A DNA stretch of 64,000 nucleotides from Streptomyces ruber (GTDB lineage: Bacteria > Actinomycetota > Actinomycetes > Streptomycetales > Streptomycetaceae). A program made the translations under genes and the position numbers. This document shows, in pieces, positions 8,905 through 17,115 of the stretch. The DNA lies in assembly GCF_014648075.1 (NCBI RefSeq), contig NZ_BMQK01000020.1:1-64000 (forward strand), given 5' to 3'. The stretch's first letter is position 1. The number at the start of each line of letters is the position of its first letter. The notes beneath the pieces are model-generated. The model was not told where the DNA came from. It did no database searches and saw only the letters and a list, made by a program, of their open reading frames with translations.

Positions 8905-8943
8905 GTGAACCACCCGTACCTCGTCCCGCACCCGGCGCAGTGA
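8905..8943 (+). CDS. possible 12-residue peptide or gene-start remnant
   Basis: GGAGGAG stands about six bases ahead of a GTG that opens the short frame MNHPYLVPHPAQ before a TGA. The ribosome binding site is one of the best in the window, which is odd for so short a frame. It may be a leader peptide for the transporter frame that begins 46 bases on, or the surviving start of a deleted gene. Support is limited to the initiation signal. Confidence 0.2.
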   Translation: MNHPYLVPHPAQ

Positions 8944-8988
8944 GCGGCCCGGCACCGGTGACGCGGCCGACGGTGCGCGCCGGGTGCC

Positions 8989-9971
8989 GTGATCTCCCCT
9001 CCGCGTGCTTCGCCCCCCGTCATGGCCACCGGCATGGCCACCGGCATCGTCTCCCAGGCGCTCGCCCAGACCGGTGTCCGGGGCGTGTCCGCAGTGCTGT
9101 CCGGAGTCGCGGCCGCCCTGTGTCCGACGCTCCTGACGGCCGTCGCCGTCAAGGCCGCGTACCACCGTGACGCCGTCGTGTCCGAACTCGGCGACCCCGC
9201 CCGCCTGTTCGGGCACTTCACCCTGGTCGCGGCCGGCGGTGTCCTCGTCACGGGCCTCGGTCACGGCGCCGCCGTCGTGGGGTGTGTGCTCCTCGCCGTC
9301 GTGGCCGCCGCGCGGACGGCACTCGCGCTGGCGGTCGTCCGACTGCTGCGGGCCGGCCCCCACGCCGCGCTCCGACAGGCCGACGGCACCTGGTTCCTGG
9401 CCTGCGTCGGCCTGCGGAGCCTGGTCCTCTGCCTCGTGCCCCTCCGCCCCCAACGCCTCGTCCTTGCCGTCGCGACCCTGCTCTGGGGCGTCGCCGTGCT
9501 CCTCCTGCGCGGTCACGTCCGCAGCCGTCGTGCGGCGGCTGCGGTGCGGTCCGCCGCACCCCGCCGACCTGTCCGCCGGTTACTGGGTTCACCATGGGCG
9601 CCGCCGTCAGCACCCTCGCCGGCACCCGGCTCCTCGCGCACGAGGGGCTGCTGCGGCCGGCGGCCCGGGCTCCGCTCGGTACCGCGGTCACCGCGCTGTG
9701 GGTCTGGGCCACCGCCATGATCCCCCTGCTGCTGGCCGCGGGCGCCCGGCGCCACCTGCGCCACCGGGTCCCGCTCCGTCACGGCCCCGCCCTGTGGTGC
9801 ATCGTCTTCCCCCTGGGCATGTACGCCACGGCCACCGCCCGACTCGTGTCGGCGCGGAGGGCCGGCGCCCTGCCGGTCCCGCAGCGTCCCCTGGCGTGGG
9901 CCGCCGCGGCGGTGTGGCCCGCCGTCGCGACGCACTGCGTCCACCACCGGTTCCGCCGCCGGGTCACATGA
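8989..9971 (+). pseudogene. TDT/TehA-like transporter, two frameshifts
   Basis: The sequence encodes a ten-helix membrane protein of the tellurite-resistance/dicarboxylate (TDT) family, but in three frames. Frame 1 runs from the start through MATGIVSQALAQTG, DGTWFLACVGLRSL and a run of hydrophobic helices to about 9540. The family motif HPADLSAGYWV near 9560-9596 is in a second frame. TMGAAVSTLAGTRLLAHEG and the remaining helices to 9971 are in a third. Two indels within about 60 bp therefore break it; the second looks like one extra C at about 9598. The ATGGCCACCGGC of the start motif is tandemly duplicated at 9022-9045. The end overlaps the convergent AraC gene by 8 bases. Sequencing error cannot be excluded. 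Confidence 0.75.
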
Positions 9972-10956
9972 CGGCCTCTCGGGCGGGCCGCCCGGCCGGG
10001 CGGGCACCGGCCGGCTGCCGGGAGGCGGCCCCGGCGGTGCGGCGGAACTCGCTGGGGCTGACGCCCCGGACCCGTTTGAACGCCGCGCTGAACGCGAACG
10101 GGTCGGAGTAGCCCACGGTGCGGGCGATCTGCGCGACGGTGGCCGTCTCGCGCTCGGTCAGCAGGTCCGCCGCGAGCGTCATCCGCCAGCGGGTGAGGTA
10201 GGTCAGCGGCGGTTCACCGACCAGGTCGGTGAACCGCTTCGCCAGCGTGGCACGCGACACCCCGGTCCGGGCGGCCAGTTCGGCGACCGTCCACGGCGCC
10301 GCCGGTTCGCCGTGCAGCAGGCGCAGCGCGTCGCCGACCACCGGATCCCACCCGGCGGAGTACCACCCCGGGGGAGTGCCGCCGGGCCGGTCGAAGTACT
10401 CGCGCAGCGCGCACACCAGCAACCAGTCCAGCAACCGGTCGAGCACCACCTGCTGGCCCGGGGTGTCGGCGGCGACCTCGGTGGCGAGGTGGTCCCACAC
10501 GGGGTCGGACCCGCCGCCGGGAGGCACGCGCAGCACGACGGGCAGCGCGTCCAGCAGTCTGCGGCTGATCTCGCCGCGCACCGGGTAGGCGCCGACGATC
10601 AGTGTCGTCGCACCCGCACCGCCGTCACCGGGGTCGTACCAGCCGAGCCGGTGCCGGGTCCCGCCCTGATCGGGCGTCGAACAGAACGCGCCGCACGCGA
10701 CGGGTTCGGCCCGCGTGCCCACCTCGTCGACGAAGAGGAACGGCGCGGGGCCCCGTACGATCACCGTCTCCCCGACGCCCAGAGGCTCGGGCGGGCGGTG
10801 TTCCGGCACGATCCAGCCGCCTCCGGAGAGGACGGTGCACAGCGTCAGTGGTGCACCGTCCACGAAGTGCAGCGCCCAGGGCGGGGTCAGGATCGAGCTG
10901 CCGAACAGCGAGCCCTGGGCCCGCACTCCGCGCAGCAGGTCACCGAAAGCGTCCAT
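9964..10956 (-). CDS. AraC-family regulator with cupin-like sensor
   Basis: A 330-residue transcriptional regulator. The N-terminal two thirds resemble the AraC cupin sensor type (HFVDGAPLTLCTVLSGGGWI). The C-terminal part holds two helix-turn-helix units, WTVAELAARTGVSRATLAKRF and the family signature TVAQIARTVGYSDPFAFSAAFKR followed by GVSPSEFRR. The ATG at 10956 is chosen because the sensor begins there; the frame stays open far upstream across the divergent gene. It is transcribed divergently from an NmrA-like reductase with a palindrome between, so it probably controls that gene and itself. In this subfamily the adjacent gene often encodes an NAD(P)-binding oxidoreductase responding to an electrophile. 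Confidence 0.9.
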   Translation of the reverse strand: MDAFGDLLRGVRAQGSLFGSSILTPPWALHFVDGAPLTLCTVLSGGGWIVPEHRPPEPLGVGETVIVRGPAPFLFVDEVGTRAEPVACGAFCSTPDQGGTRHRLGWYDPGDGGAGATTLIVGAYPVRGEISRRLLDALPVVLRVPPGGGSDPVWDHLATEVAADTPGQQVVLDRLLDWLLVCALREYFDRPGGTPPGWYSAGWDPVVGDALRLLHGEPAAPWTVAELAARTGVSRATLAKRFTDLVGEPPLTYLTRWRMTLAADLLTERETATVAQIARTVGYSDPFAFSAAFKRVRGVSPSEFRRTAGAASRQPAGARPAGRPAREAVM

Positions 10957-10980
10957 CCCACAAGAGTAGACGAGTTGGAC

Positions 10981-10996
10981 GATCACCCAGGTGATC
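10981..10996. promoter_or_regulatory. GATCACC palindrome between araC and nmrA genes
   Basis: GATCACC-CA-GGTGATC is a perfect 7-bp-arm palindrome, 24 bases before the AraC start and 50 before the NmrA start. It sits where the -35 region of either promoter would lie, so it is a good candidate operator for this divergent pair, presumably bound by the AraC protein. Confidence 0.45.
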
Positions 10997-11046
10997 CGGC
11001 CTCTCACCCATGGAGGCGTCCGGGCATGTGCCGTTGAATCGCCGTC

Positions 11047-11883
11047 ATGAGCAACGACACCACTCTCGTCCTCGGCGCGACCGGCAACACCGGCCGGCGG
11101 ATCGCCGCCCGGTTGCGGCTGCGCGGCACGCGTGTGCGCGCCGCCTCCCGGTCGAGCCGGACCCCGTTCGACTGGTTCCGCCCCGACGGCTGGGACCAGG
11201 TCCTGCGGGGCGTCACCACCGCCTACGTGGTGCCCCCGCCCGTGCCCGGCCCGGCGCACGAGTTCGTGGCGCGGGCGGCGGCCGCCGGCGTGCGGCGCCT
11301 GGTCCTGCTCTCCGGTCGCGGTGCCGACGACTGGGGCGACTCCGCGTTCGGGCTGGACATGCGCTCGGCCGAGGACGCCGTGCGCGGTTCGGCGCTGGAG
11401 TGGACCGTCCTGCGCTCCTCCAACTTCGACCAGAACTTCGACGGGCCTCCCTTCCGCGCCCCGCTGGCCGCCGGCGAGCTGGCGCTTCCGGCCGGTGCGG
11501 TCCCCGAGCCGTTCATCGACCTCGAGGACGTCGCCGACGTGGCGGCCACGGTGCTGTCCGAGCCCGGCCGGCACGCCGGGCGGATCTACGAGCTGACCGG
11601 GCCGCGCGCCCTCACCTGGGCCGAGGCCGTCGAACTGATCTCCCGGGCCGCCGGGCTGCCCATCCTCTACAGGCGGGTCTCCCCGGCCGAGTACACCGCG
11701 ACACTGGTCGGGGAGGGCTGGAACGAGGAGGAGGCCCGCCACCTCGCCGAGATGTTCGTGCTGCTGGAGGGCGGGGTGGCCACCCGGCCGACGGACGGCG
11801 TCGCCACCGTGCTGGGACGCGCGCCGCGGAGCTTCGAGGACTTCGTCGTGCGGGCCGCGGCGGCGGGGGCCTGGAGCCGATGA
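11047..11883 (+). CDS. NmrA-like NAD(P)-binding reductase
   Basis: A 278-residue atypical short-chain dehydrogenase. The N-terminus has the Rossmann motif LVLGATGNTGRRIAARL (GxxGxxG), followed by RLVLLSGRGADDW and WTVLRSSNFDQNF, and the C-terminal part has the YELTGPRALTWAEAVELIS segment typical of the NmrA/TMR clade (triphenylmethane reductase, QOR2). The catalytic YxxxK of classical SDRs is not visible, so it may reduce quinones or dyes or simply sense NADP(H). It stands alone and is divergent from an AraC regulator. No Shine-Dalgarno is seen; TTGAAT seven bases before the ATG suggests a possibly leaderless message. Confidence 0.9.
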   Translation: MSNDTTLVLGATGNTGRRIAARLRLRGTRVRAASRSSRTPFDWFRPDGWDQVLRGVTTAYVVPPPVPGPAHEFVARAAAAGVRRLVLLSGRGADDWGDSAFGLDMRSAEDAVRGSALEWTVLRSSNFDQNFDGPPFRAPLAAGELALPAGAVPEPFIDLEDVADVAATVLSEPGRHAGRIYELTGPRALTWAEAVELISRAAGLPILYRRVSPAEYTATLVGEGWNEEEARHLAEMFVLLEGGVATRPTDGVATVLGRAPRSFEDFVVRAAAAGAWSR

Positions 11884-11990
11884 CGTCACCGGGCGGCCGG
11901 TGACCTCCCGGCCGGCGCCACGGCTCCGGTTCCGGTCCCGGACCCCGCACGGTCACGCACGATCGTTCTCAGCCGCCGTGGCGCTTTTCC

Positions 11991-12002
11991 CCCTCGCGAG
12001 GG
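11991..12002. promoter_or_regulatory. CCCTCGCGAGGG palindrome upstream of quinone oxidoreductase
   Basis: A 12-bp perfect palindrome 84 bases before the oxidoreductase start, following a run of T and C. It could be a repressor site; it is short enough to occur by chance in GC-rich DNA. Confidence 0.2.
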
Positions 12003-12086
12003 CGGGCACTCGCTCCGCCGGTGAGCGGGACGTTCGAGCGGGAGGGTGCCCGCCGCCGCACGGAACGACGACTGTAGGGATGCACC

Positions 12087-13022
12087 ATGAAGGTTGTAGG
12101 CGTCACCGAGTTCGGAGGGCCGGAGGTCCTCGCCGTCCACGAGGTCCCGGAGCCGCACGCGGGTCCCGGGGAGGTCCGCATCAGGGTGCGGGCGTTCGCC
12201 GTCAGCCCCACCGACACGGCCGGGCGCGCGGGACAGCAGGACACCAGCGGTGTCGAGCTGCCGTACGTACCCGGTATGGATGCCGCCGGCCTGATCGACG
12301 AGGTCGGCGAGGGCGTCGAGGGCTGGTCCGCCGGTGATGCGGTCATGGCGATGGCGCTCCCGCTCGGAGGCGGCCGCGGCGGTGCCTACGCGCAGGAACT
12401 CGTCGCTCCCGTCGGGTCGTTCACCCGCGTCCCCGCGGGCATCTCGCTCGAGGAGGCGTCGACGATCCCGATGAACGGGCTCACGGCGACACAGATGCTG
12501 GAGAAGGCCGCCCTGTCCCCCGGGCAGGTGCTCGCGGTGCCCGGTGCGGCGGGCCTGCTCGGCAACTATCTCGTGCAGCTCGGCAAGGCGGCCGGTCTCA
12601 CGGTGATCGCGGACGCCGCGGACAAGGACCGCGCCCTCGTCGAGTCCCTGGGCGCGGACCACGTCGTCGAGCGGGGGCCGGGGTTCGCCGACGCGGTCCG
12701 CCGAATCGTCCCGGAGGGTGCGGACGCGCTCGCGGACGCGTCCGTGCAGCGGGAGGAGGCGCTGCCGGCCGTCCGTGACGGCGGGGTCTCGATCGACGTG
12801 AGGTTCTGGGAGGGAACCGGTGAGCGCGGCATCCGCTTCGAGCGGGCCGTGGTGCGGGACGAGTACCGGTCCTTCGACAAGCTGGACACGCTGCGCCGGC
12901 GAGTGGAGGACGGCGTCCTCACGCCCCGCGTGGCGGAGGTGCTGCCCGCCGCGGAGGCCTCGCAGGCGCACCGGCGCCTCGAGGCCGGAGGCGTGCGCGG
13001 CCGCTTCGTACTGGTCTGGTGA
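12087..13022 (+). CDS. zinc-independent quinone oxidoreductase, MDR superfamily
   Basis: A 311-residue medium-chain dehydrogenase/reductase. The N-terminal GroES-like domain starts MKVVGVTEFGGPEVL and includes VPGMDAAGLIDEVGEGVEGW; the catalytic-zinc Cys and His are absent, as in quinone oxidoreductases. The cofactor domain has LAVPGAAGLLGNYLVQLGKAAG, an AxxGxxG-type variant for NADPH, and the C-terminus ends in GGVRGRFVLVW, the usual family ending. It probably reduces quinones or alpha,beta-enones with NADPH. AGGGA lies 10 bases before the ATG. It is monocistronic, closed by a hairpin directly after its stop. Confidence 0.9.
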   Translation: MKVVGVTEFGGPEVLAVHEVPEPHAGPGEVRIRVRAFAVSPTDTAGRAGQQDTSGVELPYVPGMDAAGLIDEVGEGVEGWSAGDAVMAMALPLGGGRGGAYAQELVAPVGSFTRVPAGISLEEASTIPMNGLTATQMLEKAALSPGQVLAVPGAAGLLGNYLVQLGKAAGLTVIADAADKDRALVESLGADHVVERGPGFADAVRRIVPEGADALADASVQREEALPAVRDGGVSIDVRFWEGTGERGIRFERAVVRDEYRSFDKLDTLRRRVEDGVLTPRVAEVLPAAEASQAHRRLEAGGVRGRFVLVW

Positions 13023-13025
13023 CCA

Positions 13026-13056
13026 CCGGCCGGGTGACAGTTCCGCACCCGGCCGG
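13026..13056. terminator. hairpin terminator after quinone oxidoreductase
   Basis: CCGGCCGGGTG pairs perfectly with CACCCGGCCGG across a 9-base loop, starting four bases after the oxidoreductase stop. Confidence 0.7.
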
Positions 13057-13382
13057 GAACACACGGTCGCGCCGCTCGGCCCCCGGTCCGTGACCTCGCG
13101 CCCGGGGAGAACCGGCGGGGCGGCGCGGACGGCCGTGACAGTGGTGACAGGACGGTGACGGGAGATCCCGCAACCGTCGCAGGGGCTGCCGGGTCTTTGT
13201 TCACGGGTGCGACGGACGCCTGTATGAGTTGCGCGTCGGGACCGCCGCGCCCACCGACTGTCATCGCTGCCAGGGGGAACACCGTGAATCCGAACAGCCG
13301 CACGACCGCCACCGACCGTCCCGCCGCCTCGTCCCGTACCACCGCCTCGTCCCGTACCACCGTCTCGAAGGGGCACTTCCGC
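13057..13382. other. intergenic region with GTGAC direct repeats
   Basis: About 325 bases before the RTX gene. GTGACAG occurs at 13135 and 13144 and GTGACGG at 13155, a short run of direct repeats such as a response regulator might bind. A GTG at 13284 with a GGGGG site is an alternative RTX start; the stretch from there to 13382 contains an imperfect in-frame 15-base duplication encoding ASSRTT twice. Confidence 0.4.
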
Positions 13383-14252
13383 ATGCGCGGGCGCAACACC
13401 ATCGGGATCACCGCCGCCTTCGCCCTCGCCGCCGGCGCGGCCGCCCTCGCGGCGCCGGTCGCCCAGGCGGCCCCGAGCGACACGGCCGCCGTCGTCCACG
13501 AGGACGGCGAGCTCTGGTACAGGGCGGCCCCCGGCCAGCAGAACCGGCTGACGGTCGACGAGGAGATCGAGCACCGCGGGGAGTTCGAGTCGTACTACGT
13601 CCTGACCTTCCGCGACAGCTACGACATCGCCGTCGACGCGGACGCGGCGGACCATGACGAGTGCTCCTACCCCACCGAGGGCGACCGCACCGCGGTGCGC
13701 TGCGCGGTCAGGATCCCGGTGAACTCGGACGACTCGAACAGTTACAACATCGTCCTGAACGACGAGGACGACACCGCGACGCTCGAACCGGACAGCGAGG
13801 CGTGGGCCGGGGTCTTCGGGGGTCAGGGCGACGACGTGCTCAAGGCGTCCACGTCCGCCATGCTCTACGGTGAGGACGGCGCCGACCGCCTGGACGGCGG
13901 CGGTGGCCCGCTCGGCTTCGGTTCCTACGGCGGCCCGGGGAACGACACCGTCACCGACTGCGCGTACGACTGCTTCGGCGGGGCCGGCGACGACTTTCTG
14001 ACCGGTACCGGCGAGGAGAACAACCTGCACGGCGACGACGGCGACGACGTGCTGCGCGGCGGGAACGGAACGGACGTCCTCCACGGCGGCAAGGGCGACG
14101 ACGTCCTGTACGGCGAGGGCGGTGACGACGTCCTCTGGGGCAACAGCGGTGACGACGTCCTGTACGGCGGCGCGGGCACCGACGAGCTCAACGGCGGTGC
14201 CGGCAGCAACGAACTGCACCAGGACTGGACGCGGGTCCAGTCGCCGAGCTGA
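13383..14252 (+). CDS. secreted RTX calcium-binding repeat protein
   Basis: From the ATG at 13383 this is a 289-residue exported protein. MRGRNTIGITAAFALAAGAAALAAPVAQA is a textbook signal peptide in composition, with a cut before APSDTA. About 110 residues of all-beta sequence follow, including two Cys (DECSYP and VRCAV) that could pair. From about residue 140 to the end are nonapeptide repeats of the form GGxGxDxLx (GGQGDDVLK, GGAGDDFLT, GGKGDDVLY, GEGGDDVLW, GGAGTDELN and others), which form a parallel beta-roll binding Ca2+. Classical RTX proteins leave by a type I system; this one has a Sec signal and no exporter nearby, as usual in actinobacteria. A GTG at 13284 could add 33 residues. 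A strong hairpin follows. Confidence 0.78.
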   Translation: MRGRNTIGITAAFALAAGAAALAAPVAQAAPSDTAAVVHEDGELWYRAAPGQQNRLTVDEEIEHRGEFESYYVLTFRDSYDIAVDADAADHDECSYPTEGDRTAVRCAVRIPVNSDDSNSYNIVLNDEDDTATLEPDSEAWAGVFGGQGDDVLKASTSAMLYGEDGADRLDGGGGPLGFGSYGGPGNDTVTDCAYDCFGGAGDDFLTGTGEENNLHGDDGDDVLRGGNGTDVLHGGKGDDVLYGEGGDDVLWGNSGDDVLYGGAGTDELNGGAGSNELHQDWTRVQSPS

Positions 14253-14283
14253 GCCGCGCCCCGGGCCACTGAGCCCGGCGTCC

Positions 14284-14327
14284 GCGCCCCGGCCGGTCCC
14301 GCACCCGTGGGGGACCGGCCGGGGCGC
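14284..14327. terminator. hairpin terminator after the RTX gene
   Basis: Perfect 17-bp stem (14284-14300 with 14311-14327) and a 10-base loop, 31 bases after the RTX stop. Confidence 0.85.
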
Positions 14328-14333
14328 CATGAC

Positions 14334-15007
14334 GTTCAGCGGCGTTCCGCGTAGCGCCGCACCAGCCGGTCGCCACCCCATCCACCGGCCAGAAGTCCCT
14401 GTACCCGACGATCCTGCTGTCGGTGCTGTGGATCACCCAGACCATCGGCTTCTTCGGCTGCTCCAGCCGGGCGCCGACCCTGCTGGCCGCCGAGGGCGTC
14501 AGCGTGGAGGACTCGATCCTCTACGTGGCCCTGACCACGGTCGGCGCGCCGCTCGGCTCCTTCCTCGCGGCGATGGTCACCGACCGGTTCGAGCGCAAGC
14601 GGTGCCTGGCGGTCTTCGGACTGGTCGTCGCCGGGTCCGGCCTGCTGTACGGGCTGAGCTTCACCCCGCTGCTCATCGTCGCCTTCGGGTTCCTGGTCAA
14701 CCTCTTCGAGCGGGGCTGCACCGCCCTCGCCCACGCGTACTCGCCCGAGCTGTACGACACGCGGGGCCGCTCGCTCGGCACCAGCATCCCCTACGGTCTG
14801 GGGCGGCTGTCGAACGCGGTCGGCCCGCCGACGACCGCCGGGACCTACAACGGGGTCGGCTGCCAGGCGGTCTTCATCTTCATCGCCGGCACCTGGACCG
14901 TGGGCGCCGTCGTGCTGGCCGTCCTCGGGCCCGCCACGCGCGGGCAGCGGCCGGCGGCGGAGGGCGCGGCGAAGGAGCGGCAGGACGCGCTGCCTGCGGC
15001 GGGCTAG
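14334..15007 (+). pseudogene. MFS transporter remnant, C-terminal half
   Basis: Coding similarity to sugar or organic-acid MFS carriers begins abruptly right after the terminator hairpin, at TGQKSLYPTILLSVLWITQTI, a sequence that belongs in the middle of such a transporter before helix 7. What follows is a normal second half: six hydrophobic helices, VTDRFERKRCLAVFG (the repeated loop motif) and FVNLFERGCTALAHAYSPELY-like sequence ending at 15007. No start codon or first six helices exist, so it is an N-terminally truncated relic. An internal GTG at 14423 could in principle give a 194-residue fragment. The stop is 9 bases from the end of the convergent biosynthetic operon. Confidence 0.72.
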
Positions 15008-15016
15008 GACACGTCC

Positions 15017-15835
15017 TCAAGGCGCAGCCGCACGGCGGTGCGCCGCGTGCAGGGTCCCGAGCGCCCGCCGGGCCGCCCGCCCCGCCCGCAGCGCCTCGGC
15101 GTGGGCGTACGGCGCTCCGGTGCGCAGGGCCTCGGAGCGGGCCACCGCGGACAGGACCTCGCCGGTCCGCCCGGGGCCGCCGAACTGGAAGCCCAGCTGG
15201 GTGACGTACCGCCGGGCCGCGGCGGTCTTCCCGGCCAGGACGGCGCCGATGTCGACCGTCACCTCGGCCGTCCCGCGGCGCGGTCCGCCCGCGGTCCGCG
15301 GCGCGCGGGCGACGTAGGGCACGTCGCGCCACCAGCACGTCCGCGCGGACGGCGCGACGGCGGCGACCGCGCGGGCGGTGAGCAGATGGTCGACGTGACC
15401 GCCGATCGCCTGCGGGGCGAGGACCAGGTCCGCCGCCGCCAGCCGGGGGCGGAGCAGCCGCCGCAGCTCCGCCTCCGCCGTGTCGTCCGGACGGGGCGGC
15501 GTGAAGAGCTCCGGCGCGCTGCCGTAGCCCCGGTGCGGCGCCTCCGGCAGCCGGAGGTGTACGGGGGTCAGGGCGCCCAGCGTCCGCTGCGCCGCGCCGT
15601 CCTCGGCACGGCGCAGCGCCATGTAGTCGACGTCGGCGGGCAGCCCCTTGTCGAGCTGGGTGGACAGGGCGAACGGGCAGGGATCGGCCACCGACGCGGT
15701 GAAGCAGGTGACCACCCGCACCCGCCAGCCCGCGCGCACCAGGAGCGCCAGCACGCCTCCGGCGGAGAAGACCGCGTCGTCCAGATGCGGGCTGACGGCC
15801 ACGGCGGTGCGGGCGGCCGGTGCCGACGCGGTCAC
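15017..15835 (-). CDS. PIG-L family N-acetylglucosamine-type deacetylase
   Basis: A 272-residue zinc hydrolase, last gene of the nine-gene operon. VSPHLDDAVFSAGG is the variant of the PIG-L PHPDDE motif and GGHVDHLLTARAV supplies the HxxH, giving the expected Zn ligands. Family members remove N-acetyl groups from GlcNAc linked to inositol (MshB, PIG-L), from teicoplanin, or from bacillithiol precursors. Here the adjacent glycosyltransferase and an inositol-phosphate synthase in the same operon suggest a GlcNAc-cyclitol substrate, by inference. The GTG start overlaps the preceding stop by four bases. It ends nine bases from a convergent pseudogene. Confidence 0.88.
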   Translation of the reverse strand: MTASAPAARTAVAVSPHLDDAVFSAGGVLALLVRAGWRVRVVTCFTASVADPCPFALSTQLDKGLPADVDYMALRRAEDGAAQRTLGALTPVHLRLPEAPHRGYGSAPELFTPPRPDDTAEAELRRLLRPRLAAADLVLAPQAIGGHVDHLLTARAVAAVAPSARTCWWRDVPYVARAPRTAGGPRRGTAEVTVDIGAVLAGKTAAARRYVTQLGFQFGGPGRTGEVLSAVARSEALRTGAPYAHAEALRAGRAARRALGTLHAAHRRAAAP

Positions 15836-17115
15836 AGCAGGTGGGGTTCCCACCGGAACCGGCAGGTCAGGTCCACGGCCGACCGCCCGGTCCCGTCCGC
15901 CGGGACCTTCCGTGCGGCGGTCCTCCGCGTCGGCCAGGAGGCACGCACCTCCTCGTAGACGGCCCCGATCCGGGCGGCGGCCACCGGCCACGACCACTGG
16001 TCCCGCACCTGGCGCAGGGCCGTCCCCGCGAGACGGTGCCGCAGCGGCGCGTCGTCGAGCAGCCGCCCGACGGCGCCGGCCAGTGCCTGCGGGTCGCGCG
16101 GCGGCACCAGCAGCCCGTTGACGCCGTCCCGTACGCAGTCCACCACCCCGACCACGTCGGTGGAGACCACGGGGAGCCCGCTCGCCATCGCCTCCAGGAC
16201 GGTGTTGGAGAAGCCCTCGGCCCAGGTCGGGCTGAGGAAGAGATCGCCCCGGTGGTAGACGGACGGGGCGTCGTGGTAGCCGACGGGGCCCAGCACCTCG
16301 ACGGCGCCCGCCAGATCGGCCCGGCGCGCGCGTTCGGTGAGCCGGTCCAGGTCGGGGCCGGTGCCGGAGACCAGCAGCCGCAGCCGTCGGCCTCCGGCGA
16401 GCAGCGTCCGGACCGCCTCCAGCAGGTCGAGCACGCCCTTCCGGACGTCGACCCGGCCGTGGTAGAGCAGCACCGGCGGATCGCCGAGGGCTCCCGGCTC
16501 CCGCCCGGGCCGGGGACGGAAGCGGCCGGTGTCGGTGGCTCCGGGGACCACGGTGAAGCGCTCCGCCGGCACCCGGTGCCGGGCGGCCACCTCGGCCCGG
16601 AAGGACGGCGAGCCGATCAGCAGGGCCGGGGTGTCCCGCAGCACCCGCCGGATCGCCGAGCGGTGGGTGCCGCAGCAGGTGCCGACCCAGTGGCCGTCGC
16701 CGCCCTGGATGGACACCACCGCAGGGACCCCGAGCCGGTCGGAGGCGTCCAGCGCGGCCAGTCCGGGAGGGTAGCCGTACTGGGCGTGCAGCACGTCCAG
16801 CGGCGCGCGGGCGTGCAGGGCGACGACCGTGTCGCACAGGGCACGCACGTCGGCCTCGAAATCCGCGGGCCCTCCGTCGCCGACGGCCTGCTCGCCCAGG
16901 GACTCCAGCGCCACCAGCCGCACCCCGTCGGGCACCCGCTCGGGCGGGGGAGGGCCGCCGCCGTAGACGGCACGGCCCTGCGGGTCGCCGCGGTACTGGG
17001 AGACCAGGGTGACCTCGTGGCCCGCCGCGGTCAGCGCCCGCAGCAGGTTCTCCGCGTAGGCGCTCATGCCCGACACGGCCGGCCAGTAGCGCCGCGAGAC
17101 GAAGCAGATCCTCAT
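15832..17115 (-). CDS. GT4-family glycosyltransferase
   Basis: A 427-residue GT-B fold retaining glycosyltransferase using a nucleotide sugar. The N-terminal acceptor domain begins MRICFVSRRYWPAVSGMSAY with the glycine-rich first loop; the C-terminal donor domain holds LLYHGRVDVRKGVLDLLEA and the EX7E motif in EGFSNTVLEAMASGLPVV. It is closer in pattern to general GT4 enzymes than to canonical MshA, whose GTGDAGGMN loop is missing. With inositol-phosphate synthase upstream and a PIG-L deacetylase immediately downstream, transfer of GlcNAc or a related sugar to a cyclitol is the natural hypothesis. ATGA overlaps at both ends. Confidence 0.9.
   Translation of the reverse strand: MRICFVSRRYWPAVSGMSAYAENLLRALTAAGHEVTLVSQYRGDPQGRAVYGGGPPPPERVPDGVRLVALESLGEQAVGDGGPADFEADVRALCDTVVALHARAPLDVLHAQYGYPPGLAALDASDRLGVPAVVSIQGGDGHWVGTCCGTHRSAIRRVLRDTPALLIGSPSFRAEVAARHRVPAERFTVVPGATDTGRFRPRPGREPGALGDPPVLLYHGRVDVRKGVLDLLEAVRTLLAGGRRLRLLVSGTGPDLDRLTERARRADLAGAVEVLGPVGYHDAPSVYHRGDLFLSPTWAEGFSNTVLEAMASGLPVVSTDVVGVVDCVRDGVNGLLVPPRDPQALAGAVGRLLDDAPLRHRLAGTALRQVRDQWSWPVAAARIGAVYEEVRASWPTRRTAARKVPADGTGRSAVDLTCRFRWEPHLL

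Noticed and set aside
9282..9590. Plus-strand frame start before TMGAAVSTLAG
   Set aside because: The upstream part of that frame is a shadow; only the part after about 9597 belongs to the transporter.
11886..14381. 831-residue minus-strand frame opposite the oxidoreductase and RTX genes
   Set aside because: Low-complexity Val/Arg/Gly-rich translation lying opposite two clear genes.
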